From Bacteroidota bacterium (lineage in GTDB: Bacteria > Bacteroidota > Bacteroidia > Chitinophagales > Saprospiraceae): a stretch of 57,941 nt of DNA. Location: the NCBI GenBank assembly GCA_017857395.1, contig JAFMDF010000020.1:1-57941 (forward strand), in the 5' to 3' direction. The notes under the pieces are model-generated. The model searched no databases, was not told where the DNA came from, and saw nothing but the letters and a program-made list of their open reading frames with translations. The translations under genes were made by a program, and so were the position numbers. Shown one piece after another: positions 16,908-25,447 of this stretch (positions are counted from its first letter, which is position 1; the number at the start of each line of letters is the position of its first letter).

Positions 16908-18323
16908 TTACAACATGGTAGTTGGACATACATAGTCCGAAATTTCAAACTTACCATTGGCTTTTACCGCTTTAAAACCACCTATGACATCCACCAAATT
17001 TCTATAACCTCGTGCCTGTAAAATGGAGATAAAAACCAATGAACGATAACCAGAATTACATCCAATATAAATCGTTTTCTTTTTATCCACTTTAGACATA
17101 CTTTCATTGATATAATCCAAAGGAGCATTAATAGCACCTATGATATGTTCGCTGCCAAACTCACTTGCTCTTCGGACATCTACATAATTGCCTGCTTTGA
17201 TTAAGCGTTCCAATTTTTCTACTCGAATGGACTTAATTGCATCTACCTCTCGCCCTTCTTTTTTCCATGTTTGAAAACCACCTTCTAAATAGCCCAAAGC
17301 ATTATCATAACCTACTCTTGCTAAACGAGTAACGACTTCTTCTTCCTTACCTTTATCTGCAACGAAAACAATATTTTGTTTGACATCAGGAATCAAAGTA
17401 CCAACCCAACTAGCAAAACTGCCATCCAATCCAATGAAAATAGAATTAGGAATAAAACCTTTTCTAAAATCATCTTTATCTCGAGTGTCGATGATAACAG
17501 CATCTGTTTCCCCGACAACAGCTTCAAAAGCCCTTGCACTCAATGCTTTTATCCCTTTTTCTTTGACCTCATCAAAACTTTCGTATCCTTGGATATTCAA
17601 TAATACATTTTGAGGGAAATAGGCTGGGGGAGGCGTCAAACCAGTTAATACTTCTTTGACAAATTCTTCCTGTGTCATATCGGGTCTTAAAGCATAATTG
17701 GTCTTTTTCTGATTGCCTAAAGTATCCGTCGTTTCCGAACTCATATTTTTACCACAAGCTGAACCTGCACCATGTGCTGGATAGACAATAATATCATCTG
17801 CCAAAGGCATGATTTTATTTCTCAAAGATTCGTACAAATGAACGGCTAATTTTTCCTGTGTCAATTCCGCAATAACCTTTTGTGCTAAATCAGGACGACC
17901 TACATCACCAATAAATAAGGTGTCCCCACTAAATAAGCCCACTTCTTTGCCTTTTTCATCTCGCAATAGATAACAGCTACTTTCCATAGTGTGACCGGGG
18001 GTATGCAAGACCTCAAAAGTGACAGCACCAACTTTGAAAATTTGACCGTCTTTAGCAACGGTTTTCTTAAATCCAGTTTCCATAGTGGTAGGTCCATAAA
18101 CAATCTTAGCCCCTGTTTTTTTAGCTAAATCTATATGCCCTGAGACAAAATCAGCGTGGAAGTGAGTCTCGAAAATGTATTTGATTTTTGCTCCGTCTTT
18201 CTTAGCACGGTCAATATATGGTTGAACCTCTCTTAAAGGGTCAATAATAACCGCTTCGCCGTTTGATTCGATATAATAAGCCGCCTCGGCTAGGCATCCC
18301 GTATAAATTTGTTCTACTGTCAT
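16908..18323 (-). CDS. Persulfide dioxygenase-rhodanese fusion (CstB-like)
   Basis: 471 residues from the Met at 18323 (the open frame reaches 18350, but homology starts MTVEQIYTGCLAEAAYY). Residues 1 to about 240 are a metallo-beta-lactamase fold of the ETHE1/persulfide dioxygenase type, with THFHADFVSGH (His 54, His 56, Asp 58, His 63), HTPGHTMES and GDTLFIGDVGRPDL. Two rhodanese domains follow: the first lacks the active cysteine (VFVADKGKEE), the second has CNSGYRS. MBL, dead rhodanese and active rhodanese is the order in CstB, which oxidises persulfides and passes sulfur to thiosulfate. Predicted role: sulfide and persulfide detoxification. Its likely promoter is about 300 bases upstream (18647-18712). 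Confidence 0.92.
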   Translation of the reverse strand: MTVEQIYTGCLAEAAYYIESNGEAVIIDPLREVQPYIDRAKKDGAKIKYIFETHFHADFVSGHIDLAKKTGAKIVYGPTTMETGFKKTVAKDGQIFKVGAVTFEVLHTPGHTMESSCYLLRDEKGKEVGLFSGDTLFIGDVGRPDLAQKVIAELTQEKLAVHLYESLRNKIMPLADDIIVYPAHGAGSACGKNMSSETTDTLGNQKKTNYALRPDMTQEEFVKEVLTGLTPPPAYFPQNVLLNIQGYESFDEVKEKGIKALSARAFEAVVGETDAVIIDTRDKDDFRKGFIPNSIFIGLDGSFASWVGTLIPDVKQNIVFVADKGKEEEVVTRLARVGYDNALGYLEGGFQTWKKEGREVDAIKSIRVEKLERLIKAGNYVDVRRASEFGSEHIIGAINAPLDYINESMSKVDKKKTIYIGCNSGYRSLVFISILQARGYRNLVDVIGGFKAVKANGKFEISDYVCPTTML

Positions 18324-18642
18324 TTTAATTATTTTAAAGTTATTAAACAATATATGATAATGTTTTCATGTTTTTTGCTAAAAAAATAGCCCTTGGTTTT
18401 TTTGGATGGTTAATTTAGGGACATCTGGAAGTACACATAAGCCAATAATTTAAAAGTTTACAAATATTGTTTTATTTCTGATAGTTCTCTTTTAAGCGTT
18501 AATACGGTTTAGATTAAAGGAAAGATAGGAGGTAGAATGTGTCTATGTTTTAGTTAAATCCAAGTTATTCTACCTCCCTTATCCATAAAACCCTAATTAT
18601 TTTTGAGGAGTTTAGCAAACTCCGAAAACGCTATTCTTTTGA
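18324..18642 (-). ncRNA. Structured long leader or small RNA upstream of the CstB-like gene
   Basis: The promoter at 18647-18712 would start a minus-strand transcript near 18640, yet the next start codon is at 18323. The roughly 315 bases between hold two hairpins: GGAGTTT-agc-AAACTCC (18608-18624), and GGAGGTAGAAT (18528-18538) pairing with ATTCTACCTCC (18567-18577), followed by non-coding AT-rich sequence. There is no credible open frame. It is either a regulated 5' leader or a small RNA under Crp/Fnr-type control, comparable in idea to FnrS of E. coli. Confidence 0.45.
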
Positions 18643-18646
18643 GCAC

Positions 18647-18712
18647 CAAAATTATTATTTTCATGCTATTATAGAAATGATATTTGTCATCCTCTCCTGA
18701 TGATATTTGTCA
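18647..18712 (-). promoter_or_regulatory. Paired Crp/Fnr-type operator facing the CstB-like gene
   Basis: Two identical sites TGATATTTGTCA (18678-18689, 18701-18712), 11-base spacer. Reading leftward, 23 bases then a perfect TAATTTTG on the minus strand (18647-18654). The distal site overlaps the last codon of the DUF4136 gene. Confidence 0.8.
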
Positions 18713-19228
18713 ATTTCCCCTTTCTTTTTCAAATCGAGCAAAAATCTTTTCCACATTTTTATTAATGCGCTCCGCTGCTGTTTTAATATTTTCATCTGTT
18801 TGTCGAGAAAGGATTCCGTGCCATATAATTTGTTTCTTTTTGGCATCAATCAAATCAACTACTAAAGTGCCAACTTTGTATTGATAGACATTAAATTTAT
18901 CTACATAATCCCATTCATCGTAATAATTTCTAATAGCTCCTTCGCTTTGCTTCGTTTCTTTCTTTACAAAAAAAGTAACTAATAAATCTGGATTTTCTGA
19001 TTCCTGATAATTTAATTCCTTCATTTTATTGATGATAGCTTTTTCCAATCTTTGTCGATTAATAGGGTTCGCATCTGCTGGAAAGGCACCTTTTTGGTCT
19101 AGCAATTTAAAAGTTTTATAGGCATTAAAATTAGTGCCTTCTTCTACGTCACTAAGTACTTTAATAGGACTACAACTGGCTATTATTACTGCCAATAAAA
19201 CAAAAAATAAATAAACTTGATTTTTCAT
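18710..19228 (-). CDS. DUF4136 lipoprotein
   Basis: 172 residues. The lipoprotein signal ends in IIASC (Cys about 19). The mature part shows the DUF4136 pattern: an early NFNAYKTFKLLD, a central IINKMKELNYQESENPDLLV and VTFFVKK, and a late GTLVVDLIDAKKKQIIWHG with a C-terminal amphipathic helix. The family is widespread in Bacteroidota and of unknown function, probably in the periplasm at the outer membrane. It lies downstream of the two DUF2202 genes after a 185-base gap. Its last codon overlaps the operator of the next transcription unit. Confidence 0.88.
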   Translation of the reverse strand: MKNQVYLFFVLLAVIIASCSPIKVLSDVEEGTNFNAYKTFKLLDQKGAFPADANPINRQRLEKAIINKMKELNYQESENPDLLVTFFVKKETKQSEGAIRNYYDEWDYVDKFNVYQYKVGTLVVDLIDAKKKQIIWHGILSRQTDENIKTAAERINKNVEKIFARFEKERGN

Positions 19229-19413
19229 GTTAATAATTTCTTGGTGTTAAAATCTAATAAAGATTTATTCTTCCTTATGCTGAATTTTATAAAGCTGTTT
19301 TCTATATCATGATTCCAATTATGGAATAATCTGTTCGGAGAAAGTTCTTCTGTCAATATTTTTCTTACAAACTGCTCGACTTCTTTAAGAAGTGTTTTTT
19401 TTATGGCAAATAC

Positions 19414-20088
19414 CTATTTGGAAGTACAACAATTTTTGCCTTTGCCTTTTTTATTGGTACAATTTTTATTTGTTCCCTTTCCTTTCCTCCCTTTTCCTTT
19501 TTTGCCCATTTTTTCAGAACTAATAATAGCATTATAGTCACTTTGACTTAAAATAGCTGGTTGATAGTCTATCCCTTGTTTTTCAAGGTTTCGAGCAAAT
19601 GCCCGTAGGTGATTTTCAGAAGCCTGTAATAAATTTTCATAAACACGTTTGCTTGCCGCATCATCTGTATGAACGATGGCTTCTTTCAGGTCTTTTATAT
19701 CTAATTCCTCGATTTTCGCACCTACTCTTAATGCACTTTTAAGGGAACGCCGCCCTTCTTTAACCAATTCTTTATACAGTTTTTGGAGCTTTTTATTTTG
19801 AAAAACGCCTGCTTCATCTGCTTCAACAGACATAGGAATAGACACCTTATTAGCTATTGCCAATTCTTGCATTTTCTCAAAATGTCGTTGTTCAGAACCA
19901 CTAATGTTTTTAAAAGTGGGATGCTCCCATTTATTATAAAGTGCTAAATAAACATCTCTAGCTAGTTTTTCTTCTTCTAGCATATAGGTTATATCAGACG
20001 CTTTTAAGGTCATTTCTGTTTGCCCATAAGTCGCTGTTAGAGCAACAAATAACCCAATTAGACTTAATACTATGATTCTATTTTTCAT
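19414..20088 (-). CDS. DUF2202 ferritin-like secreted protein with Lys/Cys-rich tail
   Basis: 224 residues with a signal peptide ending near TATYGQ. The body is a DUF2202 domain, a four-helix ferritin-like fold: MLEEEKLARDVYLALYNKW, then GSEQRHFEKM, supplying the Glu-Glu...Glu-x-x-His ligands of a possible di-metal site, and a second repeat-like half. Unusual is the C-terminal 30 residues, made almost only of Lys, Gly, Asn and Cys (KGKGTNKNC, KGKNCCTSK), a plausible metal-binding or surface-binding tail. It follows a paralogous gene by 30 bases, so the two form an operon driven from 20886-20950. Confidence 0.88.
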   Translation of the reverse strand: MKNRIIVLSLIGLFVALTATYGQTEMTLKASDITYMLEEEKLARDVYLALYNKWEHPTFKNISGSEQRHFEKMQELAIANKVSIPMSVEADEAGVFQNKKLQKLYKELVKEGRRSLKSALRVGAKIEELDIKDLKEAIVHTDDAASKRVYENLLQASENHLRAFARNLEKQGIDYQPAILSQSDYNAIISSEKMGKKGKGRKGKGTNKNCTNKKGKGKNCCTSK

Positions 20089-20118
20089 TATTTTTTAGTT
20101 TTAAAGTAAAGCAATAAA

Positions 20119-20841
20119 TTAGTTTCCTCCTTTTTCCATGTCTCCATTGATAATTTCCTGATATTCTTCAACAGAAAGATATTGAGGTATATAAGTAACA
20201 CCCCTATTATTCAGGTTTCTTACGAATGCTCGCAAGTGATTTCTTGACCCTTTTTCCAGATTTTCATAAAGCAACTCAATGTCTTCATTGTCCACATTAT
20301 TATTCAACTCATTTTCTAAATCTCGAATGTCAATTTCTTCAATGGCAGCACCTACTTTTAGGGCTTCCACTTGATTTTCAAATCCTGCTACTGTCAAATT
20401 ATCATACAAGCCCTGAAGCGTTGTATTGACAAATACGCCAATTCCATTTGTACCTACAGGGTCTGTCAAATCATATTTATTCAATAAAACCAAAACAGCA
20501 TCCGTATGGGTTGTTTCACTTTGGGCAATGTTATTAAAGATATTCATCCCCCATTTTTCGTATAATTTCACATAAACATCATGCGCTAATTTTTCTTCTT
20601 CTCGCATGAAGATTAGACCGCTTTCTTCGGCTGCACTTAAATCTTCTTTAGGTAATAGATTTATGACCACTTGGAAAGCAGTATTACTAAAAGAAGTCGT
20701 ACCCTCCTCATCAACTAGGAGCACATCTTCGGTTTCCGTTTCTGGTTCTACATCATTATTCGAATCACATTGCGTAAAAAGCATAATGGTGGCAAAAGAA
20801 AGGGCTAAAATGAACCAATTTTTCAAGTAGGAGCTATTCAT
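20119..20841 (-). CDS. DUF2202 ferritin-like lipoprotein
   Basis: 240 residues. The N-terminal hydrophobic segment ends before the Cys in LFTQCDS, so it is probably a lipoprotein. The DUF2202 core has FMREEEKLAHDVYVKLYEKW, then AQSETTHTDAV, and ends with RNHLRAFVRNLNNRG. The Glu and His ligands of the putative di-metal centre match those of the next gene. The acidic linker after the lipid anchor (EPETETEDVLLVDEE) differs from the paralogue. Function unknown; a periplasmic metal-dependent redox or storage role is an inference from the fold. Confidence 0.88.
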   Translation of the reverse strand: MNSSYLKNWFILALSFATIMLFTQCDSNNDVEPETETEDVLLVDEEGTTSFSNTAFQVVINLLPKEDLSAAEESGLIFMREEEKLAHDVYVKLYEKWGMNIFNNIAQSETTHTDAVLVLLNKYDLTDPVGTNGIGVFVNTTLQGLYDNLTVAGFENQVEALKVGAAIEEIDIRDLENELNNNVDNEDIELLYENLEKGSRNHLRAFVRNLNNRGVTYIPQYLSVEEYQEIINGDMEKGGN

Positions 20842-20885
20842 ATCTTTAGATTTTTTGTTTGGTGAAATAATTTTTATTTACCATA

Positions 20886-20950
20886 CAAAGTTGCAAAGGA
20901 AATGCCTCTACTTCTGTGAAGGAAATCACATAGGTCGATGACTTTTGTCA
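20886..20950 (-). promoter_or_regulatory. Paired Crp/Fnr-type operator of the DUF2202 operon
   Basis: TGACTTTTGTCA (20939-20950) is the distal site. The proximal site is weaker, TGAAGGAAATCA (20917-20928), at a 10-base spacer. Reading leftward, 23 bases then CAACTTTG on the minus strand (20886-20893; 5 of 6). The proximal site was found only because the spacing predicted it. Confidence 0.78.
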
Positions 20951-20972
20951 ATGTGACCAGTAAGAAAATTTA

Positions 20973-22052
20973 TTAAAAAGGAGTGGAAAACTCAGGATTA
21001 GTAGTAAAGGTGGTATCCGTTAAAGTATGTAGAAAAGCCAGCAAATCGCTCTTTTCAGCAGCCGTTAATTGAATGCCTCCTTTATGCACATTTTTCATTA
21101 AAGGGTCGATGGTATTGGAGTTTTGTAAACCTTCACTATAAAAATCAATCACTTCTTCTAATGTCTGAAAACGCCCATCGTGCATATAAGGAGCAGTCAA
21201 GGCAATGTTCCGTAGGGTGGGGGTCTTAAATTTGCCAGTATCGTTTTCTTTTCCACTAATCATTGCCAACCCAATATCCATGAAGGTAGAATCTAAGCCA
21301 TTATTATGAAAGGAATTATCCGTAAACAAAATGCTGCCATGGCAATGAAAACAATCGCCTCTTTCGGTATTAAAAATATCAAAGCCATTCAATTCCTCAT
21401 CTGTAAAAAATAGACCACTTCCTGCTGCAATCGTTTTATCGTATTTGGTGTCTTTTGAAATAAGAATTCGCTCAAATTGGGCAATGGCTTTTGCTGCTAA
21501 TTCTTTAGTAATATTTTTAGAACCAAAGGCTTTATAAAACAAGGTAGGGTAGTCTTTATTGGCGGTCAATTCCTCAATAGCATTCACCCAAGTTTCGTGC
21601 ATTTCGATAGGATTTTCGACTGGTTCTAAAGCTTGTTGCTCCAATCCAATTGCCCTACCGTCCCAAAATAGATGCTGAGTCCACATAATATTAGTGATTT
21701 GCATGGCATTTCGAGTTCCTCTTAATCCGTCAATCCCCAAACTAAATTGGTCAGGGTCTGTAAAAGAGAATGCTTGTTGGTGACAGGTGGCACAAGATTG
21801 GGTATTGTCGCCCGATAAAATAGGGTCATAAAATAGCCTCTTACCCAAATCTACCCCTTCTACTGTTAATGGATTATCGGCAGGAATATCAGGTAATAAA
21901 AAATTGTCTGGTAATTCTAAATTATAAGGGGTTGGTGAATAAGGCGCTTCAATCGGTGGGTCAACAGATGGATTAATTGGCTTATCTTTTTGACAAGCCA
22001 GCAATGAGCAAAGCATAATTATTCCAATAATCAAAAGATTATATCGGTTCAT
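20973..22052 (-). CDS. mbnH: MauG-family di-haem peroxidase, MbnH-like
   Basis: 359 residues with a lipoprotein signal (LLAC). Two haem motifs, CATCH in the first domain and CFHCH in the second, and the family blocks GRNAMQITNIMW, FWDGRAIGLEQQALEP and YMHDGRFQTLEEVIDFY are intact. It lies 120 bases downstream of an MbnP-family gene. In the characterised MbnH/MbnP pairs the di-haem enzyme oxidises a tryptophan of its partner MbnP to kynurenine, creating a copper site. That this pair does so is inferred from neighbourhood and families. It is shorter than, and clearly distinct from, the MauG-like protein at 8569-9915. Confidence 0.9.
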   Translation of the reverse strand: MNRYNLLIIGIIMLCSLLACQKDKPINPSVDPPIEAPYSPTPYNLELPDNFLLPDIPADNPLTVEGVDLGKRLFYDPILSGDNTQSCATCHQQAFSFTDPDQFSLGIDGLRGTRNAMQITNIMWTQHLFWDGRAIGLEQQALEPVENPIEMHETWVNAIEELTANKDYPTLFYKAFGSKNITKELAAKAIAQFERILISKDTKYDKTIAAGSGLFFTDEELNGFDIFNTERGDCFHCHGSILFTDNSFHNNGLDSTFMDIGLAMISGKENDTGKFKTPTLRNIALTAPYMHDGRFQTLEEVIDFYSEGLQNSNTIDPLMKNVHKGGIQLTAAEKSDLLAFLHTLTDTTFTTNPEFSTPF

Positions 22053-22172
22053 ATATCATCTTTTTAAAAAAGGGCTCCCTGAAAATTTTTTACTGTTTTC
22101 AAAGAACCCAAAATTGAAAGAGTCGTGTTTGTTTTAGTTTGAAAAATGGAGGGTTCTTTTCTATTGTTATTT

Positions 22173-22925
22173 TTAATTGGAAATTACATCCGCAACACTA
22201 AAAACTGTTTGTCCATTCTCTTTTAGGATAGTTTGTGCATTTTGATTCATCATTATCATCGCACCAAATTCTTCAAAATCATAGGTGTTCGGATTTTGTA
22301 GCCATTCCATTAAATCCATTTCCAATAGAAGAGATAAATTATTGCCATCAACATTCATTGCTGAAATAGGCAGAGAAATTTCTACATAATTTTGATTACC
22401 TCCAGTTGCGCCTGTATGGAGATTGAAATTCTTTAGTTCGCCCGTTCCATTTAAATCATATTTTCCTTCAAATTTCATGTAGTGATAGCCTTGGTCGCCA
22501 GGGATGGGCCACTCCATATTCACATTGGTTTGAGTATTCGGTAAACCACCATCAATATTGATGTCTTCTTCTAGTCCGAATGTAAAAGTTAATCGGTTAT
22601 AGTCCCCTGCTGGTATTTCTCCTAAATCCAACATCCGAGTATTTTCATCCGCTATATCTCTATAATGGATATTTTCAAAACTAATACTTGTTCCATCTGC
22701 CTGATACAGTTCTATTTCCGATACATAATACTTCAATCGATAAATGTAAAAGGGGTGTCCTGCAAGGGATTGATAAGCTTTGTTTTCTAACTCCAGCGTT
22801 TCTGTTCCTACTTTATGGTCAAAACTTAAACTGATTGTTCCCGATTCAGCATCCTTATCACAACCCATGAATAAGGCGAGGGCAAATACACTTAAGAAGC
22901 TAGTTAGCACTTTAAAATTTTTCAT
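22173..22925 (-). CDS. mbnP: MbnP family copper-binding lipoprotein
   Basis: 250 residues with a lipoprotein signal (Cys in LFMGCDK). The sequence follows the MbnP pattern: GTISLSFDHKVG and LAGHPFYIYRLKYYVSEIEL at the start, then LDLGEIPAGDYNRLTFTFGL, MEWPIPGDQGYHYMKFEGKY in the middle and a C-terminal barrel. The Trp in MEWPIPG lies in the conserved segment and is a candidate for oxidation by MbnH; the exact residue is not certain from sequence. First gene of an operon with mbnH, behind a three-site Crp/Fnr-type operator. Expected location: periplasm, lipid-anchored. Confidence 0.88.
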   Translation of the reverse strand: MKNFKVLTSFLSVFALALFMGCDKDAESGTISLSFDHKVGTETLELENKAYQSLAGHPFYIYRLKYYVSEIELYQADGTSISFENIHYRDIADENTRMLDLGEIPAGDYNRLTFTFGLEEDINIDGGLPNTQTNVNMEWPIPGDQGYHYMKFEGKYDLNGTGELKNFNLHTGATGGNQNYVEISLPISAMNVDGNNLSLLLEMDLMEWLQNPNTYDFEEFGAMIMMNQNAQTILKENGQTVFSVADVISN

Positions 22926-22968
22926 AAATGTCTTAGATTTTTGGTTATTTAAATGTGTTTTCTTCTTA

Positions 22969-23047
22969 CAATATTATTATTAACTAACTTAGCTTTCTGT
23001 GATTTGCATCACTTTGGAGGGTGATAAAAATCAGTTGATAATTGTCC
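22969..23047 (-). promoter_or_regulatory. Clustered Crp/Fnr-type operator of mbnP-mbnH
   Basis: TGATTTGCATCA (23000-23011) is proximal, TGATAAAAATCA (23022-23033) distal with a 10-base spacer, and a third, TGATAATTGTCC (23036-23047), follows after 2 bases. Reading leftward, 23 bases then TAATATTG on the minus strand (22969-22976; 5 of 6). Confidence 0.82.
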
Positions 23048-23080
23048 TTTTTTATTGGCTAATAGCGGACAATAAGCACA

Positions 23081-23116
23081 AAAAAACTATCTTACTTAAG
23101 AAGTAGATAGTTTTTT
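23081..23116 (-). terminator. Terminator after the macrodomain gene
   Basis: AAAAAACTATCTTACTT (23081-23097) pairs, with one bulged base, with AAGTAGATAGTTTTTT (23101-23116). Both strands end in T's, so it can stop the pckA-macrodomain transcript. Confidence 0.75.
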
Positions 23117-23131
23117 ATGTCTGCTTATTTT

Positions 23132-23638
23132 TTATGCTGATTTAGCCTTTTCTTCTGCTTCTTCTGCTTTCTTTCCTTTCTCAAATAAAGAATAGATATA
23201 AATCGGAATTTTTACCTTTCCTAATCTTTTCTTAATGAGCGGCAAAACGTCTTCCCACTCTAATCCACCATATCCCGTTGCCAATTTAGGAATGGCTAAG
23301 CTTTGAATATTTTCTGAGACAATTCTTTCCGCCAATTCCTTTAGGCTATGATCAACACTAGACAATTTAGCATTCCCTAGGCGTCCTTTATGTGATTTTG
23401 CAGGTTCTTGGGTCAATAAATTAAATATACGGACACCGCCAACTCCACCCCACATCCAAACTTCCCCTGGATGAGGGCTCTGCAAACGGCAATAATGTCT
23501 AAAATCCTTTGCCATTGCTGGATAATTTTTTCTCAAACTCAAAGCTAATCCACTATCAAAGTGGTCATTAGGTGCAACGCCATGTGCGATAGCTTGTGCA
23601 CTTGTTAATAGAATATCACCTGATACTTCTGTAATCAT
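23132..23638 (-). CDS. Macrodomain (ADP-ribose-binding) protein
   Basis: 168 residues covering one macrodomain: ITEVSGDILLTSAQAIAHGV at the ADP-ribose pocket, DSGLALSLRKNYP, and SLAIPKLATGYGGLEWEDVL with the glycine-rich phosphate loop. A short Lys/Glu-rich helical tail ends the protein. Macrodomains bind or hydrolyse ADP-ribose and its derivatives; the TGYGGLEW type is shared with DarG-like and TARG1-like de-ADP-ribosylases, but no DarT toxin is nearby. It lies 35 bases downstream of pckA and is probably cotranscribed with it. Confidence 0.9.
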   Translation of the reverse strand: MITEVSGDILLTSAQAIAHGVAPNDHFDSGLALSLRKNYPAMAKDFRHYCRLQSPHPGEVWMWGGVGGVRIFNLLTQEPAKSHKGRLGNAKLSSVDHSLKELAERIVSENIQSLAIPKLATGYGGLEWEDVLPLIKKRLGKVKIPIYIYSLFEKGKKAEEAEEKAKSA

Positions 23639-23673
23639 ATTTATTTACTGTTTTAAGTTATAAATTCTAATTT

Positions 23674-25272
23674 TTAGATAGACATAGAAGTCCCTAATTT
23701 TGGACTTGCTTCCGATATTTCTAAACTCACTTGCGACTCAAACTGCTTAAAATTATCTTGAAACAATCGAATTAGTTTTTCCTTGATTACCTCAAATTTG
23801 TTTTTGTCCGCCCATGTCTTACGAGGTTGTAATAATTTGGCAGGTACACCCGGGCAGCTAACTGGAACAGCAAAGCCAAATTCTGGGTCAATGGTTGTGG
23901 TTACTTTTTCTAAATCTCCATTTTGGATAGCATGGATAATCGCTCTGGTATAAGCTAATTTAATTCTGGAACCCGTCCCATACGCACCTCCTGTCCAACC
24001 TGTATTGACTAACCAAGCACTACTTTGGTGTTTCTTGATTTTATTTGCCAATAAACTAGCATATTTATTAGGATGCCACATCATAAAAGCTGCACCAAAA
24101 CAGGCAGAAAAAGTGGCTATAGGTTCTGTAACGCCCATTTCTGTTCCTGCAACTTTTGCGGTATAGCCTGAAATAAAATGATAACTGGCTTGTTCAGGAC
24201 TTAATCGACTGACTGGAGGTAAAATTCCAAAGGCATCGCAAGTCAAGAAAATAACGTGATTGGGATGCCCCGCCAGACATGGTTTTTGAATATTGTCTAT
24301 ATAATGAATAGGGTAGGAGGCACGGGTGTTTTGTGTGATAGACGTATCTCTATAATCTACTTTTCGAGTATTTTTATCATAAACCACATTTTCGAGTACC
24401 GTTCCAAACCGAATGGCATTATAAATATCTGGTTCATTCTCAGGAGATAAATCAATAGCTTTGGCATAACAACCACCTTCGATATTAAAAACACCCTTTT
24501 CTGTCCAGCAATGTTCATCATCCCCAATTAATTTTCGATTTGGGTCGGCACTCAATGTAGTCTTTCCTGTGCCTGATAAACCGAATAAGAGGCTAACATC
24601 TCCCTTAGTGCCAACATTTGAAGAACAATGCATCGGCAACACTTGCTTTAGCGGCATTAGATAATTCATCACCGAAAAGATGCCTTTTTTCATTTCTCCA
24701 GCATATTGCGTACCTAAAATAACAATTTCTTTTTGTTCCAGATGCAAATCAATACTGGTTTTGGAAGTCATTTTGGAGGTAAACCGATTGGCAGGAAAAC
24801 TTCCACCATTATAAATTACGTAATCAGGCGCTCCAAAATCTGCCAGCTGTTCTTCAGTAGGCATGATTAACATATTTTGCATAAACAAAGCATGGTAAGC
24901 CCGAGTGCAGATAATCCTTACTTTTAATTGATAATCGGTATCCCATCCAGCATAAGCATCTACAACAAAAAGGCGTTCGCAAGTATTGAGATAATCAATA
25001 GCCCGCTCTCGATTGACCATAAAAGTATGCTCGTCCAGTTCGATATTAATGTCGCCCCAATCAATGTTGTTTTCCGAATCAAGATGCCGAACAATTCTTT
25101 TATCTTTTGGGCTACGACCTGTTTTCTCTCCGGAATAAACTAAGAGCGCACCATTATCAGAAATAGCGGTTCCCTTTTCGTGGCGTAAAGCGATTTCATA
25201 TAAAATAGGTGTACTCGTATTGCGATAAATTTCTTGGACTTCTATACCGCTTTTTTGTAGATTAAACTTCAT
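23674..25272 (-). CDS. pckA: Phosphoenolpyruvate carboxykinase (ATP)
   Basis: 532 residues, normal length for the ATP-dependent family. The kinase P-loop GLSGTGKTTLS is at about 231-241, followed by the metal-binding IGDDEHCW and the lid region NTGWTGGAYG; GRSPKDKRIV and the FPANRFTS substrate segment are present. It interconverts oxaloacetate + ATP with PEP + CO2 + ADP: gluconeogenesis, or ATP production by PEP carboxylation during fermentation. Control by the same operator as stress genes favours a role at low oxygen or in energy starvation. It is divergent from the CBS genes at 25448 and followed by the macrodomain gene. Confidence 0.97.
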   Translation of the reverse strand: MKFNLQKSGIEVQEIYRNTSTPILYEIALRHEKGTAISDNGALLVYSGEKTGRSPKDKRIVRHLDSENNIDWGDINIELDEHTFMVNRERAIDYLNTCERLFVVDAYAGWDTDYQLKVRIICTRAYHALFMQNMLIMPTEEQLADFGAPDYVIYNGGSFPANRFTSKMTSKTSIDLHLEQKEIVILGTQYAGEMKKGIFSVMNYLMPLKQVLPMHCSSNVGTKGDVSLLFGLSGTGKTTLSADPNRKLIGDDEHCWTEKGVFNIEGGCYAKAIDLSPENEPDIYNAIRFGTVLENVVYDKNTRKVDYRDTSITQNTRASYPIHYIDNIQKPCLAGHPNHVIFLTCDAFGILPPVSRLSPEQASYHFISGYTAKVAGTEMGVTEPIATFSACFGAAFMMWHPNKYASLLANKIKKHQSSAWLVNTGWTGGAYGTGSRIKLAYTRAIIHAIQNGDLEKVTTTIDPEFGFAVPVSCPGVPAKLLQPRKTWADKNKFEVIKEKLIRLFQDNFKQFESQVSLEISEASPKLGTSMSI

Positions 25273-25329
25273 GATTGACTACTAAATTTTAAAGATTAAA
25301 AAATAGAAACACTACAAATATCAAGAATA

Positions 25330-25426
25330 CAAATGTATTTATAGAAGACAATAAAGTTGATGACAAAAGTCAGCAACGGCTAGTGATATTTGTCACCTAT
25401 TTCTAGGTAGAAACTAGCCAATTTTA
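25330..25426. promoter_or_regulatory. Divergent promoter: pckA and the CBS/GCS2-CBS operon
   Basis: One operator pair, TGACAAAAGTCA (25361-25372) and TGATATTTGTCA (25384-25395), 11-base spacer, serves both directions. To the left, 23 bases then a perfect TACATTTG on the minus strand (25330-25337) for pckA. To the right, 23 bases then CAATTTTA (25419-25426; 4 of 6) for the gene at 25448. Confidence 0.85.
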
Positions 25427-25447
25427 TCCTAAAAAAAGAAAAATAGC

